Source: CAVROP01 sp050008495
GTDB lineage: Bacteria; Acidobacteriota; Terriglobia; UBA7540
Reading direction: 5' to 3'
Assembly (NCBI GenBank): GCA_050008495.1
Contig: JBEKMN010000010.1
Coordinates: forward strand, 12,445 to 76,444
Length of the DNA stretch: 64,000 nt
Shown: positions 45,704 through 54,925 of the stretch, piece by piece
Layout of the letters: every line of letters starts with the position of its first letter
How positions within the stretch are numbered: the stretch's first letter is position 1
Made by a program: the position numbers and the translations under genes
The notes under the pieces: generated by a model
The model's database searches: none
Told to the model about the DNA's origin: nothing
Seen by the model: only the letters and a program-made list of their open reading frames with translations

Positions 45704-48700
45704 ATGAGAAGAGTGTTGTACGTGCTCGTTGGTTTTGTTCTTTTGGCAGGCTCCGCGGTATGGGCGCAGGATACCGCGACCATCGTCGGCACGGTAACCG
45801 ACGCCAGCGGCGCCGTGATACCAGGAGCCAAAGTTACAGTATCGAATCCCAATCGTGGGTTTGTACGCGAGGTTGCCTCGACGACCTCTGGAGAGTACTC
45901 GGCGGCCAGAATACCGATCGGCGACTTCGTCGTCACCGCCGAAGCAACAGGATTCGAGAAACTCGTGCGCTCGGGAATCGCCGTTGAAGCGGGTCAGACC
46001 CAGCGCGTGGATATGGTGTTGAAAGTCGGACAGGTTACCGAAAAGGTCGAGGTCGTCGGCAACGTGGCCAAGGTCGAAACCGAGAATGCCACGGTTTCTG
46101 ACGTCGTCACTTCGAAGCAGATCGACAACCTGGCTTTGAACGGCGAGAACGTCTTCGGGCTCGAGTTCCTCATTCCAGGGGCCGCCATCACGGATAGTCA
46201 AGGAAGCGCCATGGAACTGGGGCACGCGGGAGGCGAAGTCACGGTTTCTTTCAACGGCAACCGCAGCGAGTACAGCCAACTTGAATACGATGGCGGCAAC
46301 AACGCCCAGGAAAGCTCCCAGGCCAACGGTGGCGCGGTGACTCCGGCGCTGGATTCCATCGCCGAATTCCGTGTCTCCGCGTCCAATTACGGCGCCGACG
46401 TAGGCCAGCATGCGGGCGCACTGATCGAGATGGTGACGAAGGGCGGCACCAAGGACTTCCACGGCAGCGCCCACGAAGCGGTTCGCAACCAGGCTTTCGA
46501 TGCCAACGATTGGTCCTCCAACCAGCAGATCGCTCCTCCCGGAGGGAATGCTCCCAAGACACCCCTCCAGTGGAACATCTTCGGCTACACTTTGGGCGGG
46601 CCCTTTTATATTCCGAAACTTTACAACGAGGCGAAGAACAAAACGTTCTTCTTCTGGTCGCAGGAGTGGGCAAGATATCGCGCCGCGGGCCAAGTCATCG
46701 ACGCGTCTGCACCTACTCAACTCGAGCGGCAAGGCGACTTCAGCGAATGCGACCCCAAGTCGGGGAACTATCTGGGGAGCCAGTACCCGCAATTCAATCA
46801 GACTAACTGCATCCTGCCGACCGTCAATGGCGCGACGGTAGATAAGGTGACGCCGGTAAACAATAACGGGGCGGACTGGCTGAACGCTTATGTTCCGCTG
46901 CCCAACAGCGGTCCGACGGGATATGTCAGTGCAAAGAAAGTTCCGACCAACTTCAGCGATACCGTCATTCGGGTGGACCAGAACCTCAGCGACAAGGCGT
47001 CCATGTTTGTGCGTTTCTCCAGCGATTCATGGACGAAGGTGGTTGTGCCCGCACTCTGGTCGGGAAACCAGTACGACACCACGGGCTCGGACTATAGCGT
47101 TCCTGCACGGCAGACGGTGTTCCACCTCAATTACAACATCAAACCTACGCTCATGAACGAGTTCATCATGAGTTACACGGACACGCCGCACAATATCTCG
47201 CCCATCGCCGGTCCGGCGAGCATCGCCAAGTCGGTCGACAAACCCTCCGACTGGAGCGCCAGCACGTTCTTTCCGGCGAACGCGAACGTCAAGGAGCTGC
47301 CGGGAATTAGTGTCGGCGGGGGAGGCCCGTTTGGCTTCTATGCGGATAATGGAAACTACCGGGGCCCCTACGATGCCGAGCCGGTCTTCACGTATCGCGA
47401 CAACATAGTCTGGCTGCACGGAAACCACACGATAAAAGCCGGGGTTTTCCTGGAGAAGTTCCAGTTGACCGAGCAGTTCGGCTTTGAAGACCAGGGGTAC
47501 TACAATTTCGCCAATTCCGGCCCGCTTACCACCGGGAACGCTTTGGCGGACATGTTCCTGGGACGCATCAGCAGCTACCAGGAGGGGACCTTCAACAACC
47601 ACGGCGACTATACTGGCGGCTACGGGGTGGGACACTGGCGGCGGACGGACTTCGAACCCTACCTCCAGGACGACTGGAAGGTCAACCACAGGCTAACGTT
47701 GAACCTCGGCGTGCGGTACTACCTCTTGATTGCTCCTCACGACGTGACCAAGCCTACCGTGGATTCGAGCTTTATTCCTTCACTTTACAATCCGGCGTTC
47801 GCGGCCGTGCTCGGAGCGGACGGGATCCTGCATCAGAACCCAGCCACGGGCCAGATTTACGACTTCGCAGAATTCGGCAACGGCCTCGTGGAATGCGGTT
47901 CCGGTCCGGTTGCCAAGGGCTGCCAGGTACCCTACAAAGAGAACATCGGTCCCCGGTTCGGCTTTGCCTGGGATCCTACGGGTAGGGGAAAGACTTCCAT
48001 CCGGGGCGGATATGGAATCTACTATGAGCCCGGAAACGGCAACGACTCGAATACCATCGGACTCGAAGGCAATACCCCGACCACCGTGGCCCCGGAAAGG
48101 TACAACATCAACGGCTACGATTTTGGCGCCGGCGGTTTCGCGGGTGTCAGTCCAGGTAATCCCGGGTCGATTCCCTACTACCAGAAGAACCCGGCCGTCC
48201 AGCAGTTCAACGTCGATGTGCAGCACGAGTTCAAGGGAAACAACTTCTTGACCGTGGCCTACGTAGGCAACTTGGGACGGCATCTGGATAGGGGGCGCAA
48301 CGTGGACCAGATCCCAATTCCCGTCGTCCCCAATATGACGGTGCCGGCCTTGGCCAACGTCCCAGACTCGAATGGCAATCTCATCTGCCCGGGCGGCGTC
48401 TGCAACGTGCAGAATATCCTTATCCACAACGAGTTGCCCGTCGCCTACTTCGTACCTTACCAAGGGGCTAACAGCATTAACCAGAAGGAGTTCACGGCGG
48501 TATCCAGCTACAACGCGATGCAACTCAACTTCCGCCATACCACGGGCTATGGGCTGACCGTGCAAGCCGCCTATACCTGGTCCCACATGATGGACGACGC
48601 TACCTCGTACGGTGTCTTGGGCGGCGGAACTACCGTGGACGCCAACTACGACCTGAGCCGGTTTAAGGGAACCTCCGATCTCAATCGCACCCAGGTCCTG

Positions 48701-49357
48701 ATGCTGAACTACATCTACGACCTCCCGTTCTTCAAGAGTTCGATGAACAAGTTCGCCAAACAAGCGCTGGGAGGCTGGCGGGTGAGCGGGATCACCGCTC
48801 TGTTTACCGGCGTTCCCATCGGCCCCATGGGTACCAACTACAACGGCGATGTCTGCGGAATTACAGGTTTGTCGTCCGGCATCGGGGGAGGCGTAACTTG
48901 CGATACGGTTGGCAAGCTTAAGGTCCAGAAGAGCGTCTACCATGACATCACTTACGGCAACGTGGTGAGGTGGTTCGACCCCTCCGTCCTGGTGCAGCCA
49001 ACGTTGGATCAGTTCTACGCGAACGGCCAGCCGGGCATGTTCGGCTACGCGGGACGCAATACCTTGAGCGGCCCTGGACGCAACAACTTCGACCTCGCCC
49101 TCTTCAAGGCATTCGATACTCCGTGGTTCAAGGGCGAGCACTCTTCGGTGCAATTCCGCCTGGAGACTTTCAATACCTTTAACCATCCCCAGTGGAAAGG
49201 GGTCTACTTCGGCTGTAACGGCAACCCCGATCCCGTCAGCGGCGCCCTTGCTTTCGGCCGAACCTGCGGCGGGGATGCCTTCAACCCTGGCAACGGCGAA
49301 GTCGCCGGCACCTGGGGTCCGCGTAATGTTCAATTGGGCATGAAGTTCACCTTCTAG
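45704..49357 (+). CDS. Oar-like TonB-dependent receptor 2
   Basis: A 1217-residue outer-membrane protein. AAGGAG precedes the ATG by nine bases. Signal peptide (to about residue 23), then a carboxypeptidase-regulatory-like domain (TIVGTVTDASGAVIPGAKVT), a plug with LNGENVFGLEFLIPG and FNGNRSEYSQLEYDGGNN, and a barrel ending in aromatic GMKFTF. It is the same architecture as the receptor at 34-37 kb but only distantly similar in sequence. Divergence from the IclR gene suggests regulation by that protein. A classical intrinsic terminator follows. Confidence 0.94.
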   Translation: MRRVLYVLVGFVLLAGSAVWAQDTATIVGTVTDASGAVIPGAKVTVSNPNRGFVREVASTTSGEYSAARIPIGDFVVTAEATGFEKLVRSGIAVEAGQTQRVDMVLKVGQVTEKVEVVGNVAKVETENATVSDVVTSKQIDNLALNGENVFGLEFLIPGAAITDSQGSAMELGHAGGEVTVSFNGNRSEYSQLEYDGGNNAQESSQANGGAVTPALDSIAEFRVSASNYGADVGQHAGALIEMVTKGGTKDFHGSAHEAVRNQAFDANDWSSNQQIAPPGGNAPKTPLQWNIFGYTLGGPFYIPKLYNEAKNKTFFFWSQEWARYRAAGQVIDASAPTQLERQGDFSECDPKSGNYLGSQYPQFNQTNCILPTVNGATVDKVTPVNNNGADWLNAYVPLPNSGPTGYVSAKKVPTNFSDTVIRVDQNLSDKASMFVRFSSDSWTKVVVPALWSGNQYDTTGSDYSVPARQTVFHLNYNIKPTLMNEFIMSYTDTPHNISPIAGPASIAKSVDKPSDWSASTFFPANANVKELPGISVGGGGPFGFYADNGNYRGPYDAEPVFTYRDNIVWLHGNHTIKAGVFLEKFQLTEQFGFEDQGYYNFANSGPLTTGNALADMFLGRISSYQEGTFNNHGDYTGGYGVGHWRRTDFEPYLQDDWKVNHRLTLNLGVRYYLLIAPHDVTKPTVDSSFIPSLYNPAFAAVLGADGILHQNPATGQIYDFAEFGNGLVECGSGPVAKGCQVPYKENIGPRFGFAWDPTGRGKTSIRGGYGIYYEPGNGNDSNTIGLEGNTPTTVAPERYNINGYDFGAGGFAGVSPGNPGSIPYYQKNPAVQQFNVDVQHEFKGNNFLTVAYVGNLGRHLDRGRNVDQIPIPVVPNMTVPALANVPDSNGNLICPGGVCNVQNILIHNELPVAYFVPYQGANSINQKEFTAVSSYNAMQLNFRHTTGYGLTVQAAYTWSHMMDDATSYGVLGGGTTVDANYDLSRFKGTSDLNRTQVLMLNYIYDLPFFKSSMNKFAKQALGGWRVSGITALFTGVPIGPMGTNYNGDVCGITGLSSGIGGGVTCDTVGKLKVQKSVYHDITYGNVVRWFDPSVLVQPTLDQFYANGQPGMFGYAGRNTLSGPGRNNFDLALFKAFDTPWFKGEHSSVQFRLETFNTFNHPQWKGVYFGCNGNPDPVSGALAFGRTCGGDAFNPGNGEVAGTWGPRNVQLGMKFTF

Positions 49358-49387
49358 TTTGATTCTGCGCTTGATTGAAAGCATTTG

Positions 49388-49428
49388 GGCCCTGGCTGTC
49401 TTCGGAGATAGCCAGGGCCTTTTTCTTT
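49388..49428 (+). terminator. Intrinsic terminator of TonB receptor 2
   Basis: GGCCCTGGCT, GTCTTCGGAGAT, AGCCAGGGCC: a 10-bp perfect stem with a 12-base loop followed by TTTTTCTTT. It begins about 30 bases after the receptor stop codon. Confidence 0.9.
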
Positions 49429-49458
49429 GGGCCGACGTCGCAGGGGCCCCTTGCGTCC

Positions 49459-49582
49459 GGTGGTGCGGGCGTCTCGCCCGCGGTCGCGTGGGCATTCCTT
49501 CGCTCCACTCAGGACAGGCCGTGCCCACGCGCGGGAGCGGGACGCTCCCGCGACAGCGGGCGGGACGCCCGCACCACACACA
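49459..49582. repeat. GGTGCGGGCGTCTCGCCCGC-type long palindrome
   Basis: GGTGGTGCGGGCGTCTCGCC at the left is mirrored by GCGGGCGGGACGCCCGCACC at the right, with inner GTGGGCATTCC / GTGCCCACGC and GGGAGCGGGACGCTCCC stems. A shorter relative is at 5222-5275. No gene is seen in this gap besides the terminator. Confidence 0.7.
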
Positions 49583-49680
49583 CCCAGTGGGGGCGTAGAT
49601 TGATGCCGGAGAGCGAGAATGTTAAACTCCACTTTCCGGGGTTGCTCGAAGCAGAACGAGATGATTGGAGGAGGACGAAC

Positions 49681-50751
49681 ATGTCCTCGATATTCCGCAT
49701 CGCCCGAGCATTTGTAGTCATTGTGATGCTGGCCGCACTCGTCGCTCCAAGCGTGCTTTCGGCCCAAGGCCAACACAGGTTTCCGTCGGACCAGGGCGGA
49801 TCGACTCAAAACACCGTCACCCTGGGCGGATGGGTGCAAGGGGACTACGGCGGAAGCGTCACGAACGGCGTGGTCGTTCACCTGGAGACCAGCGAGGGCA
49901 TGAATTGCGGGGACCAACCGGTCAATACCGCGGGATATTTCGAATATGTTGGTCTGGCCAAGACCTATTACCATCTCACGGTGACGGCTCCGGGGTTCCA
50001 AACCTATCAGCAGGACCTGAGCCTCGGCACGGTCGGCGACAAACTGGTGATCAACGTACACCTTTCTCCCGCACCCACGTCGAAACCACTTCCCCCTCCT
50101 CCCTCTTCCTCATTCACGGACAACAATGCATCCAAGAAGGCCCGCAAGGAATATCAGAAAGGAGCCTCCGCGCTTCATGGCGGGAACCTCTCCGCGGCGG
50201 AGTCGCACCTCAGGAAGGCGGTCGAAGAATATCCCTGTTACGTGCGTGCCCAAACAGATCTGGCAATGGCATTAAACCAGAAACAACAGCTCTCGGGCTC
50301 CGAAGCGGCGCTCAGGAAGGCCATGGAATGCGACCCGGATTATCTGGACACTTACAACGAACTCGGCCAGCTCTACTACAACGAAAAAAAGTACGTAGAG
50401 AGCCAAACCGTTCTTCAGGAAGGCTTGCGACGCTCACCGCAGTCCTGGCAGTTCTACTTTCAAATCGGAGCGGATGAATACCACTTGGGGAAATACGCCG
50501 CCGCTGAGCAGGAGTTCTTAAAGGTGGAATCGCTCAATGCCGCACTCCCCGCGGAAGTTCATGTGCGGCTGGCCGACGTCTACCTGAAGCAAAGCGCTAA
50601 TGCCAAAGCCTACGCTGAAATGCAGGCCTACCTGCGCGCAGAACCGAACGGCCCTTATGCGGCGAGGGTCCGCAGCCTGATGCATCAAATGGAATCCGAC
50701 CGAGTCGTCCCGTCGGCCCAGCCTGCCACAGCGCAGTCCTCCCGCCCGTGA
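49681..50751 (+). CDS. Exported TPR protein with carboxypeptidase-regulatory-like domain
   Basis: A 356-residue protein from ATG 49681, preceded by GGAGGAGG; the frame to 49375 translates the terminator and repeat and is not used. Signal peptide (to about residue 28), then a beta-sandwich of carboxypeptidase-regulatory type (VTLGGWVQGDYGGSVTNG, HLTVTAPGFQTYQQDLSLG), a proline linker, and about five TPR units (KARKEYQKGASALHGGNLSA onward). Probably a periplasmic scaffold; the same two-domain idea occurs in many Acidobacteriota proteins. The role is unknown. Confidence 0.8.
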   Translation: MSSIFRIARAFVVIVMLAALVAPSVLSAQGQHRFPSDQGGSTQNTVTLGGWVQGDYGGSVTNGVVVHLETSEGMNCGDQPVNTAGYFEYVGLAKTYYHLTVTAPGFQTYQQDLSLGTVGDKLVINVHLSPAPTSKPLPPPPSSSFTDNNASKKARKEYQKGASALHGGNLSAAESHLRKAVEEYPCYVRAQTDLAMALNQKQQLSGSEAALRKAMECDPDYLDTYNELGQLYYNEKKYVESQTVLQEGLRRSPQSWQFYFQIGADEYHLGKYAAAEQEFLKVESLNAALPAEVHVRLADVYLKQSANAKAYAEMQAYLRAEPNGPYAARVRSLMHQMESDRVVPSAQPATAQSSRP

Positions 50752-50878
50752 GACCTTGGAGGAGCGCCCTTAGGGGTGCCCGCAGGCAGCCAGCAATGTC
50801 CAGAGGCGACTCGTAGCGCCGTCCGCTAAAGGCCAGCGCGGCGAATCAAATCAAGACGCTACCCGAGCGAGAGTGAAT

Positions 50879-50907
50879 TTGACATCTGCGAAGCCGCGCC
50901 GCAATAT
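50879..50907 (+). promoter_or_regulatory. Promoter of pgsA (very short leader)
   Basis: TTGACA at 50879-50884, 17-18 bases, then CAATAT/AATATT at 50902-50908. The pgsA ATG is at 50920, leaving a leader of only a few bases and no visible ribosome site. Confidence 0.45.
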
Positions 50908-50919
50908 TGTCTCGTAGCC

Positions 50920-51477
50920 ATGACTTCCCGTATCCTGACGCCGGCCAACCAGATCACCATCCTGCGTCTGGCCTTTGTTCCATTTTTCGCCATCCTGGTC
51001 GTTGACCAGCGGTACCGCGGCGCTTTGGTGGTGCTTGCTGCGGCTGCGCTCTCGGATATGACCGACGGGATTGTGGCGCGCCTGCTCAAGCAGGAGACTC
51101 CCCTCGGAGTGGCGCTGGACCCAATCGCGGACAAACTCCTGATGACGACCGCCTATCTCGCCCTGGCTTTTCGCCAAGCGATTCCCTGGTGGTTGACCAT
51201 AATAGTGATCAGCCGCGATGCCGCCATTATCATTACCGCGCTGCTGATCAGCCTGGTGGCCGGTTATCGGCCCTTCTACCCTACGGCCCTGGGAAAGGCA
51301 TCCACGGTCGCCCAGGTGTTGACCGTTTTTGCGGCGGTCAGTTTCCAGGCCCACGTGCCGTTTGTTATGGGGGGCATGGTGCGAGTTTTAGCCTACCTCG
51401 CCGCGGTCCTCACCGTCGCTTCCGGCATTCATTACGGGGTGGTGGTCCGCAAGCGTTATGGGCAGCACGCGGAATAA
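50920..51477 (+). CDS. pgsA: CDP-diacylglycerol-glycerol-3-phosphate 3-phosphatidyltransferase
   Basis: A 185-residue membrane enzyme that makes phosphatidylglycerol-phosphate, the first step to phosphatidylglycerol and cardiolipin. The CDP-alcohol phosphotransferase motif is complete: D46-x2-D49-G50-x2-A53-R54-x8-G63-x3-D67-x3-D71. About six TMs follow (WLTIIVISRDAAIIITALLI etc.). The N-terminal ANQITILRLAFVPFF is typical. The stop is followed at once by three octamers GTCGAAAA/GTCGAGGA/GTCGAGCA. Confidence 0.92.
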   Translation: MTSRILTPANQITILRLAFVPFFAILVVDQRYRGALVVLAAAALSDMTDGIVARLLKQETPLGVALDPIADKLLMTTAYLALAFRQAIPWWLTIIVISRDAAIIITALLISLVAGYRPFYPTALGKASTVAQVLTVFAAVSFQAHVPFVMGGMVRVLAYLAAVLTVASGIHYGVVVRKRYGQHAE

Positions 51478-51501
51478 GTCGAAAAGTCGAGGAGTCGAGC
51501 A
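51478..51501. repeat. Octamer array directly after the pgsA stop
   Basis: GTCGAAAA, GTCGAGGA and GTCGAGCA follow the TAA without a gap (8-bp period). No convincing inverse arm is seen before the next gene. Confidence 0.6.
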
Positions 51502-51532
51502 CTTCAAAATCTCAACATCGGGGGTATTAACT

Positions 51533-52909
51533 GTGGCAACCACTATATTTGAATATTATCACGAGAATCGTGACCGATTTCTGCAAGGGTTGATGGACCT
51601 GTTGAAGATTCCTAGCATCAGCACCTTGCCTGAACACAAGCCGGATATGCAGCGCGCCATCGAGTTCCTGGCCACTGAACTTCGCGCCATGGGGATGAAG
51701 AACGTCGAGATTATCGCGGGGAAAGAAAGCCAGCACCCGCTCCTTTACGCGGAGTGGCTGGAGGCTCCCGGAAAGCCGACCTTGTTGCTTTACGGGCACT
51801 ACGATGTGCAGCCGCCCGATCCGCTCGAGGAATGGGTGTCGCCGCCCTTCGAACCGACGATCCGCAACCAGAACATCTACGCCCGCGGGGCCGTGGATGA
51901 CAAGGGGCAGACCTATCTTCTGGTGAAAGCCGTGGAAGGATTTCTGAAGACCGAAGGCAAGCTTCCCATCAACATCAAATTCCTCCTCGAAGGCGAAGAG
52001 GAAGTGGGCGGAGAACACATCGAGGAGTACGTGGCGGCCCACCCGGACCGGCTGAAGGCCGATGCCGCGCTGGTCTGCGACACGGAAATGTTCGCGCCCG
52101 ATCTGCCGACCATTACCACCGGCCTGCGCGGCTTGGTCTACACCGAACTGGAAGCGCGGGGCGCGGATCACGACCTTCACTCCGGGGTCTATGGCGGAGC
52201 GGCGCCCAACCCCTTCCAAGCCCTGGCCGAGATGATCAACCAGCTCAAGGGGCCGGACGGGAAGATCCGCATCCCGGGCTTTTACCAGCGCGTGAAGAAA
52301 CCCACCGCGAAGGAGTTGGCCGCGTGGAAACGACTGCCATTTAACGAGAAGGCATATCTGCGCAAGGAAGTCGGCGCGATCGCTCTGACCGGTGAGAAAG
52401 GCTTCTCGGTGCTCGAGCGCACATGGGCGAGACCGACGCTCGAGGTCCATGGGTTCCGGGGAGGCTTTACGGGCGAAGGCGCCAAGACCGTGATCCCCGC
52501 CGTTGGCGTGGCGAAGATCAGCATGCGCCTCGTTCCAGAGATGAATCCCAAGGAAGTCATTCGCCAATACACCGCCTTCGTGAAAAAGATCACGCCCAAG
52601 GGAATCAAGACCTCGGTGCGAGTGATCAGCTCGGCGCCCGCTTCCGTGGTGAGCACGGAGAGCAAGTGGATTGCTGCTGCGGCCGAAGCTATGGAGCAGG
52701 TCTTCAAGAACAAGACGGTTTACATGCGCTCCGGCGGCTCCATTCCCATCGTGGGAGTGTTCCAGAAGAGCCTGGGAATCCCCAGCGTGATGATGGGCTT
52801 CGGTCTGCCGGACGACAACCTGCACGCTCCCAACGAGAAGTTCCACCTGCCGAATTTCTATCGTGGGATTGACGCCGTGGGGAAGTATTTCGAGCTGTTG
52901 GGGAAGTAA
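51533..52909 (+). CDS. M20-family dipeptidase
   Basis: A 458-residue metallopeptidase from GTG 51533 (frame open to 51458, but upstream codons read the octamer array). Metal-binding motifs: LLLYGHYDVQPPDPLEEW (first histidine and aspartate), RGAVDDKGQ (bridging aspartate), LLEGEEEVGG (catalytic and metal glutamates), and CDTEMF. The lid domain begins around DLHSGVYGGAAPNP. It cleaves dipeptides or N-acyl amino acids in the cytoplasm; exact substrate unknown. Confidence 0.93.
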   Translation: MATTIFEYYHENRDRFLQGLMDLLKIPSISTLPEHKPDMQRAIEFLATELRAMGMKNVEIIAGKESQHPLLYAEWLEAPGKPTLLLYGHYDVQPPDPLEEWVSPPFEPTIRNQNIYARGAVDDKGQTYLLVKAVEGFLKTEGKLPINIKFLLEGEEEVGGEHIEEYVAAHPDRLKADAALVCDTEMFAPDLPTITTGLRGLVYTELEARGADHDLHSGVYGGAAPNPFQALAEMINQLKGPDGKIRIPGFYQRVKKPTAKELAAWKRLPFNEKAYLRKEVGAIALTGEKGFSVLERTWARPTLEVHGFRGGFTGEGAKTVIPAVGVAKISMRLVPEMNPKEVIRQYTAFVKKITPKGIKTSVRVISSAPASVVSTESKWIAAAAEAMEQVFKNKTVYMRSGGSIPIVGVFQKSLGIPSVMMGFGLPDDNLHAPNEKFHLPNFYRGIDAVGKYFELLGK

Positions 52910-52921
52910 TCGATACCGGGT

Positions 52922-52977
52922 TGTAGGGGCAACCCTTGTGGTTGCCCCAGGGCGGCCACCAGGGCCGCCCCTACGAC
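52922..52977. repeat. GTAGGGGC-type double palindrome
   Basis: TTGTAGGGGCAACCCTTGTG, GTTGCCCCAGGGCGGCCACC and AGGGCCGCCCCTACGAC: outer GTAGGGGC/GCCCCTAC ends and two inner hairpins. It begins 12 bases after the M20 stop codon. Confidence 0.75.
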
Positions 52978-53054
52978 GTGAAGAATGTCGATTGAGCGCC
53001 AGAGGCGGCTGGGGTTATAGTTAACTTTTGCGATCGGCTGTGAACAGAAAGCAG

Positions 53055-54821
53055 ATGACCCACTTTCCCTCACGCTCAGGAAGCAGACTCCGACGGCTCG
53101 TTCCTCTAGCTCTTTTCGTGATGGCATTAGCCGCGGGCTTGGTGGGCTTGCAATACCTGAGCGGCGAGCCGGCCGCGACACCTCCCATCTCTGTCCCGGT
53201 TCGCTTCACGGACATCCGCGAGTCGGCCGGCATCACTTTCCAGCACGACCACACCTTCACGGCGGAAAAGAACTACATCGAGACCATGGGCAACGGCCTG
53301 GGCTGGATCGATTACGACCAGGATGGGTTGATGGATCTTTACCTGGTGCAGACGGCCGAGACCGCGTGGTACAAGCCTCCTCACCCGCTGCATTCCGCTC
53401 TCTATCATAACAATGGCGATGGCACCTTCACGGACGTGACGGAGAAGGCGGGAGTGGGCGCCGTGGGCCTCTACGGTCAGGGCGTGGCGGTGGGCGATTA
53501 CGACAACGACGGTTACCCGGACCTTTATGTCACCGGCTTCGGCCACGGCATCCTTTACCACAATAACGGCAACGGCACTTTCACGGATGTCACCGCCCGG
53601 GCCGGCGTCGCCGACGAAGGCCAGTGGTCCACCAGCGCCGGCTGGTTCGATTACGACAAGGACGGATATCTCGACCTCCTCATCTGCAACTACATCGACT
53701 GGACGCCCAAGAACAACATGTATTGCGGCGAGCACCGGCCCGGCTACCGCGCCTACTGCCATCCGGATAACTATCGCGGGTTGCGGCTGAAGCTTTACCA
53801 CAATAATCACGACGGCACGTTTACCGATGTCAGTGAGAAATCCGGTTTGGGTATCCCCGAAGTAAAAGGCATGGGCCTGGTCCTCGCGGATTTCAACAAC
53901 GACGGCTGGACGGACGTCTTCGTTGCCAATGACACGTGGCCGAATTCGCTCTTCATCAACAAGAAGGACGGCACCTTTGAGGATGTGTCGTTCATGTCCG
54001 GCGTGGCGGCCAGCGAGGATGGAAAATACGAGGCGGGAATGGGCACCGACGCCGCCGACGTCAACGGCGACGGCTGGTTCGACATCTACGTCACCCACCT
54101 GGACTTCGAGCTCAACCGCCTTTACCACAACAATCACGACAATTCGTTCGACGATGCCACTTACAGTTGCGGGATGGGCAACAAGGCGATCTACTTGAGC
54201 GGGGTGAGCACGAAGCTCTTCGACTACGATAATGACGGCTGGGTGGATATATTTCAAGTTAATGGATCTATGCTGGATAATATTAAGCTCTATCACAGCG
54301 AAGAGACCTTCCCGGAACCCAAACTGATGTTCCGCAACGTGGGCCAGGGAAAATTTGAGAAGGTCTCGGAACTTCTGGGGCCCGACTTCATGAAGCCGGT
54401 CGTGGGGCGAGGCTCGGCCGTCGCCGATTTCGATAACGACGGCGATCTTGACATCGCCGTTTCGGTCAGCGGCGATTACCCTCAACTGCTGCGCAACGAC
54501 GGCGGCAATGCCAACAACTGGCTGGAAGTGATGTTGGTGGGAACCAAGTCGAATCGCGACGGCGTGGGCGCGGCGCTGAAGTTGGTCTCAGAAGGATTCA
54601 CACAGTATCAGCAGCGGAAGGGCGGCATGAGTTACATGTCCGCCCAGGATCCGCGCATTCACTTCGGCCTCGCAAAGCGCAAGAGCATCGAGAGCCTGGA
54701 AATCACCTGGCCCAGTGGCATCGTGGATAAGCTCACTAACGTCCCCATCAACCAGATCATCACGGTGAAAGAAGGAACTGGCATTATCCCGCGTTCCTTC
54801 CCCCGCGTGCCCGGCAAATAA
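53055..54821 (+). CDS. FG-GAP/VCBS repeat protein with ASPIC/UnbV domain
   Basis: A 588-residue protein from ATG 53055 (frame open to TTG 53028). An N-terminal hydrophobic segment (LVPLALFVMALAAGLVGLQY) acts as signal or anchor. There are seven calcium-binding repeats of type DxDxDGxxD (DYDQDGLMDLY, DYDNDGYPDLY, DYDKDGYLDLL, DFNNDGWTDVF, DVNGDGWFDIY, DYDNDGWVDIF, DFDNDGDLDIA), forming an integrin-like beta-propeller, then the ASPIC/UnbV domain (GVGAALKLVSEGFTQYQQRK, IESLEITWPSG). This CRTAC-type layout is frequent in Acidobacteriota and Planctomycetota. Surface or periplasmic; ligand unknown. Confidence 0.9.
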   Translation: MTHFPSRSGSRLRRLVPLALFVMALAAGLVGLQYLSGEPAATPPISVPVRFTDIRESAGITFQHDHTFTAEKNYIETMGNGLGWIDYDQDGLMDLYLVQTAETAWYKPPHPLHSALYHNNGDGTFTDVTEKAGVGAVGLYGQGVAVGDYDNDGYPDLYVTGFGHGILYHNNGNGTFTDVTARAGVADEGQWSTSAGWFDYDKDGYLDLLICNYIDWTPKNNMYCGEHRPGYRAYCHPDNYRGLRLKLYHNNHDGTFTDVSEKSGLGIPEVKGMGLVLADFNNDGWTDVFVANDTWPNSLFINKKDGTFEDVSFMSGVAASEDGKYEAGMGTDAADVNGDGWFDIYVTHLDFELNRLYHNNHDNSFDDATYSCGMGNKAIYLSGVSTKLFDYDNDGWVDIFQVNGSMLDNIKLYHSEETFPEPKLMFRNVGQGKFEKVSELLGPDFMKPVVGRGSAVADFDNDGDLDIAVSVSGDYPQLLRNDGGNANNWLEVMLVGTKSNRDGVGAALKLVSEGFTQYQQRKGGMSYMSAQDPRIHFGLAKRKSIESLEITWPSGIVDKLTNVPINQIITVKEGTGIIPRSFPRVPGK

Positions 54822-54832
54822 TTCAATCTGGC

Positions 54833-54868
54833 GGCGCAGATCTGCTCTACAAGGTCTGCGGCTTTTTT
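54833..54868 (+). terminator. Probable terminator after the FG-GAP gene
   Basis: CGCAGA (54835-54840) pairs with TCTGCG (54855-54860) followed by GCTTTTTTG. The stem is short, so confidence is moderate. Confidence 0.5.
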
Positions 54869-54925
54869 GCGGACAGAAAGGGACGGACCGCGGACCTAAA
54901 ATGCAGGTCCGCGCTACTCTTCAAC

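Noticed and set aside
47780..49579. 599-codon minus-strand open frame opposite TonB receptor 2
   Set aside because: It lies wholly antisense to a clear receptor gene and the GC-rich repeat; no family motif, no ribosome site. High-GC third positions create such shadows.
49375..49680. N-terminal extension of the TPR protein
   Set aside because: The extra 102 codons run through an intrinsic terminator and palindromic repeat; ATG 49681 has a strong ribosome site and a signal peptide.
51527..52846. 439-codon minus-strand frame opposite the M20 peptidase
   Set aside because: Antisense shadow of a gene with complete metal-binding motifs.
53127..54485. 452-codon minus-strand frame opposite the FG-GAP gene
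   Set aside because: Its repeats (VVIVV, VEIRE) are mirror images of the DxDxDG repeats on the coding strand; no independent evidence.
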